A stretch of DNA of 64,000 bases, taken from positions 1-64,000 of the forward strand of contig CAYOVH010000001.1 in NCBI GenBank assembly GCA_964407405.1. Reading direction: 5' to 3'. The notes under the pieces were generated by a model, which ran no database searches, had not been told where the DNA came from, and saw only the letters and a list, made by a program, of their open reading frames with translations. The DNA is from JASLCR01 sp964407405 (lineage in GTDB: Bacteria; Patescibacteriota; Saccharimonadia; Saccharimonadales; Saccharimonadaceae). Both the position numbers and the translations under genes were made by a program. Position 1 is the first letter of the stretch; each line of letters begins with the position of its first letter. This document shows positions 50,185 through 59,157 of this stretch, piece after piece.

Positions 50185-52143
50185 ATGACAGTGTGGTTAA
50201 ACCTATCCACCATTCTTAAACAACGTTTGATTCTGCCAAAGGCAGGTCTTGTTGCGCTATGTGTCGCGTTTATTACAACGCTATTTTTGGCATATCCGTC
50301 GCAAGCCGCGCCTGGCATAAACAAAACGATTAGTTTTCAGGGACGCCTGCAGTCTTCTTCAGGCGCCGTTGTTCCTGATGGGTACTACAATGTCGAGTTC
50401 AAACTATACCAAGACGGCGACGGTTTGGAAGCGGGCAATCCAAATGGCACGCAAAAGTGGAGCGAATCGTACGTCAATAACGGCGGAACAAGTGGCGTTC
50501 AGGTCAGGAACGGCTACTTCTCGGTCAACCTCGGGTCAAATACTCCATTTGGCTCGAGTGTTGATTGGAATCAGGACACACTATGGTTGTCGATGAATAT
50601 CGCCGGGTCGGCAACAAATTGTACAGAATTTGGCGAAGGAGCCTGCCCTGCCGATGGTGAGATGCTCCCGATGAAGCGGATCAATGCCGTGCCGTATGCT
50701 CTCAATGCCGGTACTGTTGGCGGCAAATCAGTCGATGAACTCATCCACAATAGCTTGACGGCGCAAACCGCCGACTTTAACATTATTGGCACCGGAATCG
50801 CGACGACATTGCAAGGAAATACCAGTGTTATTTCACCGCTATTTGATAGCGACAGCAGCGGCAGCCTCAGCATTGGTAGCGTATCGGCAACAGATATCGT
50901 TGTCGGTAGTGCAGATACCGATCAGACTATCAGTATCGGTAGCGGTGAGGGCAACAAGATGCTAACACTCGGCAGTAACCACGGAACATCAACCACGACC
51001 ATCCAGGGCGGTAGCGGCGGCGTCACGATCAGCTCCGAAGGCGACCTGGCGCTTGGCTCGTCGGCAGGAGACATCAATCTGACAGCCTCAGAGGGTGGCA
51101 GCGTTAACATCAAGGACAGCAGTGGCTCGTCCGTCCTGTCTATCGATGACGACGGTACGATCAGCACCAGCGCCGGCTCAGTACTTACCATTGGCGGCTC
51201 AGCATCAGTCGCTGGTGATATCACCATCCAGGGCTCAACGCTAGCAACGAACTTCCTTGCCAGCGATACTTCGACGGCATCAGATGTTAAATTCCAGACA
51301 TCACTCAACGGCTCGACCAAAGCATCGATCCTGGCTGATGGTACTATCTCGGGTACTCAAGTAAATACATCAAGTATTGATACTTCATCAAACACAACAC
51401 TCTCTATCGGTGTTGCAAATGCCACAAATGTACAAATTGGTAACGGCACTGCTGATAGCTCGACGACACTTCTCACTCTCGACAAAGCAGCCTCTGCACC
51501 GGATGTCAGCGGCAATAGCGAAGCAATGCTTGGTAGTATGTACTACGACACGACACTCGGTAAAGTGCAGTGCTATGAAGAAGATGGTTGGGGTGACTGC
51601 GGCACCAGTCCTGACATCTTCGTGACGCTCAGTCCAGAGTACGCCAATGCCGTCATGAATGGCGCCGACATCGGCACTATCACGTCCGACTTCTGCTCAG
51701 ACTCCCTCAATATCAACGATGGTAGCGGAAGCCAACCAACGGTTTGTAGTACCGACGAAACATACAACTTCTACAAGTGGAACTCCACTCAGTCGAGCGA
51801 CCAGACCCGAAGCATCTATGTCACCTATCAGCTGCCGAGCAACTTCAAAAAATTCATTGCTGGCTCGACTTCCCTAATGGGACGAACTAATAGTGCTGAT
51901 TCAAGTGTCAAATACAAGATATATCGGGACAATGGCAGCGGCTTGCCTGCTTGTAGCGCGGACATCTCTGTATCGACCGGATCGCAATCATCATGGCAAA
52001 AAGCCACCGCATCGGGCAATGATGATCCATCCGGCTGTGATTTCCATCCTGGAGATAGCATTCTCTTCAGAATCGATCTGACTGCCAAGGATGACGCCAA
52101 TGCCTACGTCAGCAATCTGAACTTTGCCTTCAGCACCGATTAA
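50185..52143 (+). CDS. large exported repeat protein, fibre-like
   Basis: 652 residues. Signal peptide (about 20-43), an N-terminal domain starting INKTISFQGRLQSSSGAVVPDGYYNVEFKL that is common in CPR surface proteins, a long central stretch of short beta repeats (residues 200-420; GSGGVTISSEGDLALGSSAG), a MLGSMYYDTTLGKVQCYEEDGWG segment and a C-terminal beta-sandwich. It has the plan of a surface or tail-fibre-like rod, with a C-terminal head for binding. Promoter element TGCTAGAAT lies about 95 bases before the start, which opens a long leader. Divergent from the F1-like operon. Confidence 0.7.
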   Translation: MTVWLNLSTILKQRLILPKAGLVALCVAFITTLFLAYPSQAAPGINKTISFQGRLQSSSGAVVPDGYYNVEFKLYQDGDGLEAGNPNGTQKWSESYVNNGGTSGVQVRNGYFSVNLGSNTPFGSSVDWNQDTLWLSMNIAGSATNCTEFGEGACPADGEMLPMKRINAVPYALNAGTVGGKSVDELIHNSLTAQTADFNIIGTGIATTLQGNTSVISPLFDSDSSGSLSIGSVSATDIVVGSADTDQTISIGSGEGNKMLTLGSNHGTSTTTIQGGSGGVTISSEGDLALGSSAGDINLTASEGGSVNIKDSSGSSVLSIDDDGTISTSAGSVLTIGGSASVAGDITIQGSTLATNFLASDTSTASDVKFQTSLNGSTKASILADGTISGTQVNTSSIDTSSNTTLSIGVANATNVQIGNGTADSSTTLLTLDKAASAPDVSGNSEAMLGSMYYDTTLGKVQCYEEDGWGDCGTSPDIFVTLSPEYANAVMNGADIGTITSDFCSDSLNINDGSGSQPTVCSTDETYNFYKWNSTQSSDQTRSIYVTYQLPSNFKKFIAGSTSLMGRTNSADSSVKYKIYRDNGSGLPACSADISVSTGSQSSWQKATASGNDDPSGCDFHPGDSILFRIDLTAKDDANAYVSNLNFAFSTD

Positions 52144-52203
52144 TCCCTGTTATGCTAAAATGGTTTAGTAAGAAACCGGGCAAACCCGGAAGGGAAGGCA
52201 AAG

Positions 52204-52209
52204 TATACT
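52204..52209 (+). promoter_or_regulatory. -10 box, leaderless start
   Basis: TATACT with 6 nt to the ATG at 52216. A short CCGGG/CCCGG hairpin lies just upstream and may end the preceding gene. Confidence 0.45.
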
Positions 52210-52215
52210 CACCGA

Positions 52216-52866
52216 ATGGATTTCAAGCAGCCGCAGAGGCAAATACGCCGTCAGGCTCCGCCGAGCCAGACTTCCCAACCGTCTCAAATGGGGACTGAGC
52301 ACACAGAGCCGACCACACAACCAATGGCCAAGCGGCGACGATTGCCGAGCAAGAAACAACTGATCATAGCAGGTGGGGCTATCGCCCTTATTGTTATCGG
52401 GCTATTCGTTTGGGGAAGACTGGCAGAAACGCGCCATCCTCTAGCAAATCAAAGCAACGATGCTCCTGGCTATCAGACGATCTCGCCAGAGGGACGATCA
52501 ATTGAGCAGCTTGGCGGTTGGCGACGGGTCAGTCCACCGAATGAACAGCCAGTCTATGCATTTGAAGATACGATTGGCAGCGTATCAATCAGCGTCAGCC
52601 AACAACCGCTTCCAAGCTCCTTTGAGTCCAATACCAATGCCAAGATCGCAGAGCTCGCCAAAAGCTACAACGCCACCAACAAACTGACCGTAGACAATAC
52701 GATCGTATATATTGGTACTTCTGCCCAAGGGCCGCAATCGGTCATCTTTACAAAAGATGGTCTCCTCATCCTCATCAAGTCGCAAGCCATCATCGATGAT
52801 CAGGCATGGAAGCAGTATATTGCCGGATTGGTGCGCTCCAAAGCCGACGTATCTCCGCAGTACTAG
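52216..52866 (+). CDS. membrane-anchored extracytoplasmic protein, unknown
   Basis: 216 residues: Pro/Gln-rich cytoplasmic start (residues 1-45), one helix (about 50-68), then a globular extracytoplasmic domain of about 140 residues with a mixed alpha/beta look (LGGWRRVSPPNEQPVYAFED, TKDGLLILIKS). The last 4 bases overlap the next, convergent gene. Family not recognised. Confidence 0.65.
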   Translation: MDFKQPQRQIRRQAPPSQTSQPSQMGTEHTEPTTQPMAKRRRLPSKKQLIIAGGAIALIVIGLFVWGRLAETRHPLANQSNDAPGYQTISPEGRSIEQLGGWRRVSPPNEQPVYAFEDTIGSVSISVSQQPLPSSFESNTNAKIAELAKSYNATNKLTVDNTIVYIGTSAQGPQSVIFTKDGLLILIKSQAIIDDQAWKQYIAGLVRSKADVSPQY

Positions 52867-53435
52867 TGTGAGTTGTTGTATTTGGCAATCGTCTGTGCGA
52901 CTTTACCGTTTGATTTGAGATTTTCGTAGAATAGCACTTGGTCCTTGCTAATGATCATCTGGTCTTCTGGACCATGAACTTCTTCCCCAAGCTTGATCAA
53001 CTGAACGTTATTTTTGTCACCCGCGGTCTTTTGGGGGTTTTCGGAATTTGTGCCGTCGCTTGACTGCGTCTGTAGATAAAATATGTTGGTTAGCTTCATG
53101 TACTGGCTATTCATCGGACGGAGCTTACCAAAATAGACCTGGCCATTTGTGAAAAAGACCGCCTGGTACTTGTTTGTATCGATGCCAGTGCTTGTATTTT
53201 GCAATTGTGACCACGCAAACCAGCCACCTGCGCCCGCAATAACCAATATAAGAAGCGTGATGAGGGTTGCGATCAACCCTTTTGACGATTTTTTCTTATC
53301 TGGTGTGCGAGAAGATGCTGCTCGCGGCCCAGGCTCTGAAGCTACCGGTTGTGCTCCCTGGCGCTGCGTTGCTTCTGCTGCATTCGCAGCCCTCCGCTCC
53401 GTAGGTCGAGACAAACGATACGGCTTTCCATCCAT
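52863..53435 (-). CDS. membrane-anchored extracytoplasmic protein, unknown
   Basis: 190 residues from ATG 53435 (GGAG 11 nt before). Pro/Arg-rich cytoplasmic tail, helix at about 53-75, then a beta-rich domain with YQAVFFTNGQVYFGKLRPM, seen in small CPR membrane proteins I recall only as hypothetical. It has the same design as its convergent neighbour; the two may be partners. Confidence 0.65.
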   Translation of the reverse strand: MDGKPYRLSRPTERRAANAAEATQRQGAQPVASEPGPRAASSRTPDKKKSSKGLIATLITLLILVIAGAGGWFAWSQLQNTSTGIDTNKYQAVFFTNGQVYFGKLRPMNSQYMKLTNIFYLQTQSSDGTNSENPQKTAGDKNNVQLIKLGEEVHGPEDQMIISKDQVLFYENLKSNGKVAQTIAKYNNSH

Positions 53436-53600
53436 TTTATTGCTTCTCCAATTCACATTTCTTACTCATCGTATCATAGCATAAGCATCGCGGCTCTTTC
53501 AATTAGAGGCATGATTTATTGCTGGTAATGGCTATTGGAAATCTCTGTTTTTGATCATCTTGGCTTGTTCATCATAACCAAACGGTATAGAGTTGAAATA

Positions 53601-54254
53601 ATGAGTAAGGAATTGAATGTGCTCGTCAAAGAGTTTTTTGGCAACTACTCGGCTAAGCGCTTCCAAAAGCGCGAGATACTGTTGCGCCCAGAGCAAGAGC
53701 TGACAAGTATCTTCTATCTCGAAGAGGGGATGGTAGCACAGTACGATATTTCTCCTAGTGGTAACGAAGTCATTGTGAATGTCTTTAAGCCTGGGGCCTT
53801 TTTCCCTATGTCGCAGGCGCTCAACAAAAACCCAAATAAGTACTACTTCTTTGAAACAATCATGCCAGTCATTATCCGCCCCGCCCCTATAGATGAGGTG
53901 ATTTCTTTTCTGGAAGTCCACCCTGAGGTAACGCTTGACTTATTAAAGCGAGTGTATCGTGGTACGGATGGCTTGCTTCGGCGCATGGCGCATCTGATGG
54001 GCGGCAGCGCAAAAAGTCGCTTGATCTTTGAGCTGCTAAATGCCGGCTATCGTTTTGGCAAGCAAAGCTCGGGCGGACGCACGGCTATTCCGTTAACCGA
54101 AGGTGATCTGGCCAAACGATCTGGCCTCTCGCGTGAAACGGTAAGTCGCACTATGCGCGAACTAAAGACCACTTCAATAGTGAGCGTCAACCCAAATGGC
54201 ATTGTTATCAGTGATCTGGCAGAACTTGAAGCGTTGCTTGGCTCCAGTCTATAG
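53601..54254 (+). CDS. Crp/Fnr-family transcription regulator
   Basis: 217 residues from ATG 53601. An N-terminal cyclic-nucleotide-type beta-roll (EILLRPEQELTSIFYLEEGMVAQYDI and NEVIVNVFKPGAFFPM), a dimerisation helix and a C-terminal winged helix with LTEGDLAKRSGLSRETVSRTMREL. The recognition helix is like that of CRP (RETVGR). No Cys cluster of FNR is seen, so the effector may be a nucleotide or none. Two perfect CRP-type palindromes lie nearby and are its probable targets. Its end overlaps the nrdJ stop by 6 bases. Confidence 0.92.
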   Translation: MSKELNVLVKEFFGNYSAKRFQKREILLRPEQELTSIFYLEEGMVAQYDISPSGNEVIVNVFKPGAFFPMSQALNKNPNKYYFFETIMPVIIRPAPIDEVISFLEVHPEVTLDLLKRVYRGTDGLLRRMAHLMGGSAKSRLIFELLNAGYRFGKQSSGGRTAIPLTEGDLAKRSGLSRETVSRTMRELKTTSIVSVNPNGIVISDLAELEALLGSSL

Positions 54255-56558
54255 TTCGCACATTCCGCCGCTGCAAGCGAGCTCTTTGGCACCGGTCGTT
54301 TGATCCTGATTTTCGTAGATGACCAGCCGCGAAAAGTCGATTTTACCAAGTTGTTCAGCCCGCTTTTCATATTCTTCACGACTAATCTCTTCATACGGTG
54401 CCAGCTGATAGACATGGTCATTCCTCGGCAAAAATGACAAACCACCCACAATATCCCAGTTTTTGTACACAAAGTTGGCTACTTCTATCCATTCATCATC
54501 ACCAGCATAAATTGTCACTGAGGGGTTATGCTCCGTAAAGTGGTTCTTGAGCCGTTTCCACTCTTCCAACATCGTCAGCGCCGATACGTCGCTCGCCACT
54601 ACTGCTCCATCTGGCGCCTTGACCGGAAACTCCAGAACCATGGTCGTCGCGGTGGAAGTAGAGTATCCTACCTCAGGCTGCATGGGTACGCCTTGCTCTT
54701 CAGCCAGCTTTAGCAACGGATCATTTACACTAATACGAACTCGGCGAATGTAATATTTTGCAAACCATGGGTGCATGCCTGACCCCACTGCCAGCAACTG
54801 GCCGGAGTTGCCGTGCGGCTTGACGCAGGTCACGGCAGTCGACGGTTTACTACCGAAGCGCTTTGCATAGAGGCGGTTGGTCTTTGCGGCCTCGTCGCGC
54901 AGAGCCTCAAGATTATCATCGTTGCGAATAAGCGTATTGTCATAATACCCGGTAATCGATACGCCAAGCAGCTGTTCTTCCTCGCAGTTACGCTGCCACG
55001 TTTCATCCAAGTAGCCAAATTCTGTTAGGGTTGCCTGGTAGGTGCCGAGTAGTGTTGCCAGACGAATTTTTCGTTTTAAATTGCCTAGATCATCGTGCGG
55101 CCTCACAACGATCGAAGTGAGATTGCAGAACTGCTTTGAGCGCAGGTATATCTCACCGCAAGGATTCACGCCGACCTGCGGTGATTTGGCTATGGCTTTC
55201 CAGCGCCGCGCGGGGACTTGCTGCTCCAAGCCGCCGCGGTTAAATATACCGCGCTCGCCGCTTCCGGATGTGACGAGCGCCGTCCATTCCTCCAAAAATT
55301 CACCGGCTGTTGGTTTCGTCTCATACACAGCCGAGTTATTCGCCATCGAACGCTGACCTTCAGTCTGCCAAAATGCACCCTTTTTGGCATCCCGCATCTC
55401 ATGGTCATCCAATGAAGAAAGCGAGATCAAGGCCGAGCGCCGTACTCCTCCCGCCACGACAATTAGCCCGATTTGGCAAATAATGTCATGAAGGTCGAGC
55501 GGAGTGAGACGCTTGCCTTGGCGCGCCAGTATCTTGTTTCGAGTAAATTGCATGAGATCACGCAACGGCGCTGGACCCGACGAGCGTCCGCCCATTGTCA
55601 CCAATCGAGATCCAGCTGGCCGGATCTGCGAATAGTCTATCTCCGCATCATGACCAGATGCCCACATCTCACATGCTTTGACATATGCTTTGCACCAGCC
55701 CTCTTTGCTGTCTTCTACTACGACAGCCGGTTGCTTTTTGCCCGTTTGTTTCTTGATTTGCGGAAATTTTTCAACATTCTCCGGCTCGACTGAAAACCCA
55801 CAGCCAGCACCGCACATAGAAACATACATGATTTCCGACAAATCACGCCACGATGTCGGTGCAATATACGCACAATTGTAGGCACAGACATTTGTAGCTT
55901 CGCAAGCAGCACCAGCAGACCACAATAGTCGCATTGAAGGGCAGATTTCTTGTTTTATGATTGCTTCGCGCACCTCACTATATTCGTGGTCAGTCAATTT
56001 AGCCCCCAGTTTCAGCTGCATATAGTCCATGAACCGATCAATAGCTTCAACCCATGTCTCCCGCCTGCTCAAATCATCACGCCAACGGGCGTAGAACTGG
56101 TAAAAGATAAACTCCTGGTACGACGACGCAAAGTGTGCGGCGCTTTCGGCTACCTTGTCTTTTACTTCTTGGGGTACAGTACTATCGAGCGTGCGTAGCC
56201 GAGCGTGCTCTTCACGGTAGAGAATATAGGCTTTCGCAGAATCAGTATATCCGGCGAGCATTAGTTGCCGTTCTACTTCATCTTGAATCGTTTCAACGTG
56301 AGGGGCAAAAACTGCCTGCTTCTTACTTTTCACCAGCTCAACCGCGACATTGTAGGCAATAGCGGTCGCATCTTGGGCAGTGCCTTCTTTGGTTGCGGCC
56401 AGCGATTTCTTGATTGCTCCGATTATTTTTTCAAGTTCAAACGGTACAATGCGGCCATCGCGTTTTTGGACCATTTCTGTCGTCTCATCGTCTTTTGTGG
56501 CCGGCTTTGCCGCTGCTACATCGGCCGAGGGCGCTTGCCCGGTGCCAGTTGCTCTCAT
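54249..56558 (-). CDS. nrdJ: adenosylcobalamin-dependent (class II) ribonucleoside-triphosphate reductase
   Basis: 769 residues. ATP-cone at about 28-115 (VQKRDGRIVPFELEKI), the central barrel with AYNCAYIAPTSW, and the active-site NPCGEI (Cys466, where the thiyl radical forms). The C-terminal CSGGMC (Cys762, Cys767) shuttles reducing equivalents. It makes dNTPs from NTPs without oxygen. The monomeric Lactobacillus leichmannii type is nearest in plan. No cobalamin genes are nearby, so the cofactor would come from a host or the environment. Its promoter has a CRP-type site (56642-56657). Confidence 0.95.
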   Translation of the reverse strand: MRATGTGQAPSADVAAAKPATKDDETTEMVQKRDGRIVPFELEKIIGAIKKSLAATKEGTAQDATAIAYNVAVELVKSKKQAVFAPHVETIQDEVERQLMLAGYTDSAKAYILYREEHARLRTLDSTVPQEVKDKVAESAAHFASSYQEFIFYQFYARWRDDLSRRETWVEAIDRFMDYMQLKLGAKLTDHEYSEVREAIIKQEICPSMRLLWSAGAACEATNVCAYNCAYIAPTSWRDLSEIMYVSMCGAGCGFSVEPENVEKFPQIKKQTGKKQPAVVVEDSKEGWCKAYVKACEMWASGHDAEIDYSQIRPAGSRLVTMGGRSSGPAPLRDLMQFTRNKILARQGKRLTPLDLHDIICQIGLIVVAGGVRRSALISLSSLDDHEMRDAKKGAFWQTEGQRSMANNSAVYETKPTAGEFLEEWTALVTSGSGERGIFNRGGLEQQVPARRWKAIAKSPQVGVNPCGEIYLRSKQFCNLTSIVVRPHDDLGNLKRKIRLATLLGTYQATLTEFGYLDETWQRNCEEEQLLGVSITGYYDNTLIRNDDNLEALRDEAAKTNRLYAKRFGSKPSTAVTCVKPHGNSGQLLAVGSGMHPWFAKYYIRRVRISVNDPLLKLAEEQGVPMQPEVGYSTSTATTMVLEFPVKAPDGAVVASDVSALTMLEEWKRLKNHFTEHNPSVTIYAGDDEWIEVANFVYKNWDIVGGLSFLPRNDHVYQLAPYEEISREEYEKRAEQLGKIDFSRLVIYENQDQTTGAKELACSGGMCEL

Positions 56559-56614
56559 GTTTAACCCTCTCTTTTTGTTATACCCTTGTCCGGTTTTCTA
56601 GTGTAGTATGTGTG

Positions 56615-56657
56615 ATTATAGCCGCTACTGGTAGCGTGTTATGTGACATATGTCACA
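56615..56657 (-). promoter_or_regulatory. CRP-type activator site and promoter of nrdJ
   Basis: TGTGACATATGTCACA (56642-56657), a perfect TGTGA-N6-TCACA palindrome, whose centre lies 29.5 bp before the -10 box TATAAT (56615-56620, minus strand). That is the class II activator spacing of about -41.5. A second palindrome CGCTAC-TG-GTAGCG (56623-56636) lies between them in the spacer. The same arrangement occurs at 58266-58308. Confidence 0.85.
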
Positions 56658-56701
56658 GGTTATGCCGCTTTTTTTACAACCTCAAGCACAATGCTGTGCA
56701 A

Positions 56702-58225
56702 TTATGCACTAAGTATGCACAGCTTCAGTACGGATCTACCCATTATTACGGCCCGGGCTAGCGAGTTTTTGATAGCACCGATAGCAACAACAAGTCCCCT
56801 TATGAGCGTATGTACCTTTACGGAAAGTTTGCTAATCGCTCGTGTCTTCCCTTCGTCGAGACTGTCGGCCTCCCTCTCTATAATTAGTTGTCGGGCGATT
56901 ACATATGCTAGTAGTTTTATACGCTCTGACTCTTGCGCCAATGGCGTGTCATGGAAGAGCCCCGTTAGTAGTGCTTCTATCTCTTTTTCAATTTTTACCC
57001 TACTTATCTCAATGCTTTCATCAATCTCAACTTCAGCCTTAAGTACCACTTCGGCAATTTTATCCAGTGTTTCATTTGCTGTTTCAGGCATGTCCAAGCT
57101 GTCGCCCTCTACGCATTGAGCCAGCTCTATAAGTGACGCTTCGACCTCTGTAGCTACGGCATCATTATGGATCAGCCGCTCAACGTCGATTATTTCTGCC
57201 GGCTCTTCACTGGACACACTTTCATCGATTCGATCAACTGGTATAACAGCTTCCGGTTCATCTTCGAAATCCTCATTCTCTTCTTCACTCAGCAGCAAGA
57301 CTTCATCTATAGAAGCTGTCTTTACTTCTACTTCTGGAGTCCAGTCCGATGCCCTAGGGCCCAGTTCAGTTTCCCTTACCTCAGAGGAAAATGATTCTTG
57401 CACATCATGTAGATGTACGACTTCTAGGGTCTCATGCAGATTCGTGTCCTCTTCGGGTGGTGCAATATAGGGGCCTTGGACTTCTATATCAGCTCCTAGA
57501 TGCGGCGATGTACCTACAGTCTGGGCACCAAATGGTTCTTTCTCATGATCATTTGTCACAGCTTTTTCGTCATTCTTACTTTTGGCCGAGTGAAAGGGAG
57601 TCTTGTCTAGGGCTTCATGTACAGCAATCTGGCTGTCGGTACTTTTGCTGTGAACTGCTTTTTTCACAATGCCCACAAAATGAGAGGCATCTTCTTGTGG
57701 AGTCAGATTGTTCTGTAGCATCGGAACCTCTACCAACCTTGTGGCTCGTTCGACTTTTTCAGGACTCTCACGTACATCACTAGTGCGCAAAGAAGAACTG
57801 GATACACCCTTTTCAGCCTGCTTTGTATCACCAACGTTAGGTGTTTGCTCCAATACCTGAATAGTACCTTCGATCTTCTCTTTCTCTTGAAGCTCGTCTT
57901 TTATCTCAGTTTGACTTGCTAAAAAGTCATATACATCGGCAAGTACATCGTCAGCATTTTCTTCGCTCATTTGCTGAGGGTAGTTATTGAGAGCCACGGT
58001 CAGAGAAACTTCTGCGCCGCCCATCCACTGGCATGGCGCAACCACATCGGCATTCGTCACGACAAGAGGGAACAAAACACCATCGAGCTTGGGAAACATC
58101 AGCTCTTGCGCAATGGCCGCCGCCTCATAGGCATCCGGCTGACTCTCTGTCGCCTCAAAAACCAGTTCTTCTACTAGAATCCCAATCGCACCTAACTCTC
58201 CTGTCCCAGGATGTTGATTTTCCAT
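56702..58225 (-). CDS. acidic low-complexity protein co-regulated with nrdJ
   Basis: 507 residues. Residues 1-110 are a folded alpha/beta domain (GAIGILVEELVFEATESQPDAY, WMGGAEVSLTVAL), 110-350 are acidic and disordered with many Glu/Asp/Ser, and 380-507 form helices ending in a hydrophobic stretch. I know no family. It shares a near-identical promoter with nrdJ, which lies just downstream, so both may answer the same signal. Confidence 0.6.
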   Translation of the reverse strand: MENQHPGTGELGAIGILVEELVFEATESQPDAYEAAAIAQELMFPKLDGVLFPLVVTNADVVAPCQWMGGAEVSLTVALNNYPQQMSEENADDVLADVYDFLASQTEIKDELQEKEKIEGTIQVLEQTPNVGDTKQAEKGVSSSSLRTSDVRESPEKVERATRLVEVPMLQNNLTPQEDASHFVGIVKKAVHSKSTDSQIAVHEALDKTPFHSAKSKNDEKAVTNDHEKEPFGAQTVGTSPHLGADIEVQGPYIAPPEEDTNLHETLEVVHLHDVQESFSSEVRETELGPRASDWTPEVEVKTASIDEVLLLSEEENEDFEDEPEAVIPVDRIDESVSSEEPAEIIDVERLIHNDAVATEVEASLIELAQCVEGDSLDMPETANETLDKIAEVVLKAEVEIDESIEISRVKIEKEIEALLTGLFHDTPLAQESERIKLLAYVIARQLIIEREADSLDEGKTRAISKLSVKVHTLIRGLVVAIGAIKNSLARAVIMGRSVLKLCILSA

Positions 58226-58265
58226 TTGTACCCTCTCTATTTTTATATATAGCGTTGTTCTTGTG

Positions 58266-58308
58266 ATTATAGACGCTATTTGTAGCGCGCTCTGTGATAT
58301 ATGTCACA
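58266..58308 (-). promoter_or_regulatory. CRP-type activator site and promoter of the 507-aa gene
   Basis: TGTGATATATGTCACA (58293-58308), 29.5 bp from its centre to -10 TATAAT (58266-58271), with CGCTA-TTTG-TAGCG (58274-58287) in the spacer. It matches the nrdJ promoter in every element and spacing. Confidence 0.85.
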
Positions 58309-58337
58309 TGTACGACCTATATTTCAAATACTAAAGA

Positions 58338-58355
58338 CCGGGCCATTTGGCCCGG
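58338..58355 (-). terminator. terminator of the 162-aa gene
   Basis: CCGGGCC and GGCCCGG with a 4-nt loop, followed on the minus strand by TCTTTAG. It lies about 60 bases past the stop at 58416. Confidence 0.65.
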
Positions 58356-58415
58356 TACATCATATTTTCGGTAAGTTAAGTTATGGAAGGCCACATGCCC
58401 AGCATGTACTCCTTC

Positions 58416-58904
58416 CTAAGGCCTGTGAACAGGTGCTTCGGCCTCTTGATACGCGAGTAAGGTCCACTCCATATTGGCTAACTCTTGCAAATGACCCTTG
58501 GGAAATTTACCCGAAATTGATTCGAGAATTACTTCTGTATGCTGCAGGTCAGTAGTCTGGCCCACCATGCGAGTCCACGTAGCTTCAATCCTGCGCTGCT
58601 CAAAACTGTCACGCTTCAAGAAAAACGTCAGCTTGTAGTACGTGTTGGCGCCTTCATCTACCACAACAAACCTCATGCCAGTTAGTGCACTATACTCGTC
58701 GCCCGAAAAGCGGATGCTCGCTGGATCGCTATCTATGATCTCCATTAATGCAGACCATAGATCTTCAAGCCGCTCTTCGGCCATTTTGTTTTCAGCACCG
58801 GGTACAAGGTCTATATCTCTGTGATTAAAATCTTCTACAGCTTGATCGGCCTCGGCTTTGGCAATCCGTAGTGCTGTATACTTTTCTATATCTTGCGGCC
58901 TCAT
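58416..58904 (-). CDS. hypothetical protein, 162 aa
   Basis: Soluble, with a helical N-terminal 60 residues (TALRIAKAEADQAVEDFNH) and a beta-rich middle (FVVVDEGANTYYKLTFFLKR). Ends AEAPVHRP. No family recognised. TAATAT lies 6 nt before the ATG and AGAGGT in the same place could be a weak ribosome site. Followed by a terminator, so a single-gene unit. Confidence 0.6.
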   Translation of the reverse strand: MRPQDIEKYTALRIAKAEADQAVEDFNHRDIDLVPGAENKMAEERLEDLWSALMEIIDSDPASIRFSGDEYSALTGMRFVVVDEGANTYYKLTFFLKRDSFEQRRIEATWTRMVGQTTDLQHTEVILESISGKFPKGHLQELANMEWTLLAYQEAEAPVHRP

Positions 58905-59034
58905 ACCTCTATATTACACTCATTGAAGTAAGGCACAAGTGGACCACTAAAGTTTGGACACAAAAACGCAACCATCAGCAAGCCAATGATCAAATCTGAG
59001 TATGATCCATTCCTGTTTGGTTCAGGAGGTCATC

Positions 59035-59157
59035 ATGAACGATAGCATCGCCTATGCTTGCATCTGTTTGGCCGTGCCGCATAGAGACGAGTTGCGAACT
59101 GCCAGCTTAGATCTCGATAAGCGGAGGGTTCAGGAAGTTTTATTGGCTAGAGCTTAG
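59035..59157 (+). CDS. 40-aa small protein candidate
   Basis: ATG to TAG frame starting MNDSIAYACICLAVPHRDEL. A textbook site AGGAGGT lies 4 nt before the ATG, much better than most starts here. The translation has two Cys near the start and a basic/acidic helix at the end. It overlaps the stop of the convergent DUF1653 gene by 11 bases. The stretch 58905-59034 shows no other gene. Confidence 0.4.
   Translation: MNDSIAYACICLAVPHRDELRTASLDLDKRRVQEVLLARA

Noticed and set aside
56615..58308. NrdR boxes at nrdJ
   Set aside because: The dyads (CGCTAC-TG-GTAGCG) do not resemble the A/T-rich NrdR consensus; described as an unknown operator instead.
58941..58975. TGGACCACTAAAGTTTGGACAC, which recalls the ends of IS3/IS481 elements
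   Set aside because: No matching inverted end, transposase fragment or target duplication was found nearby.
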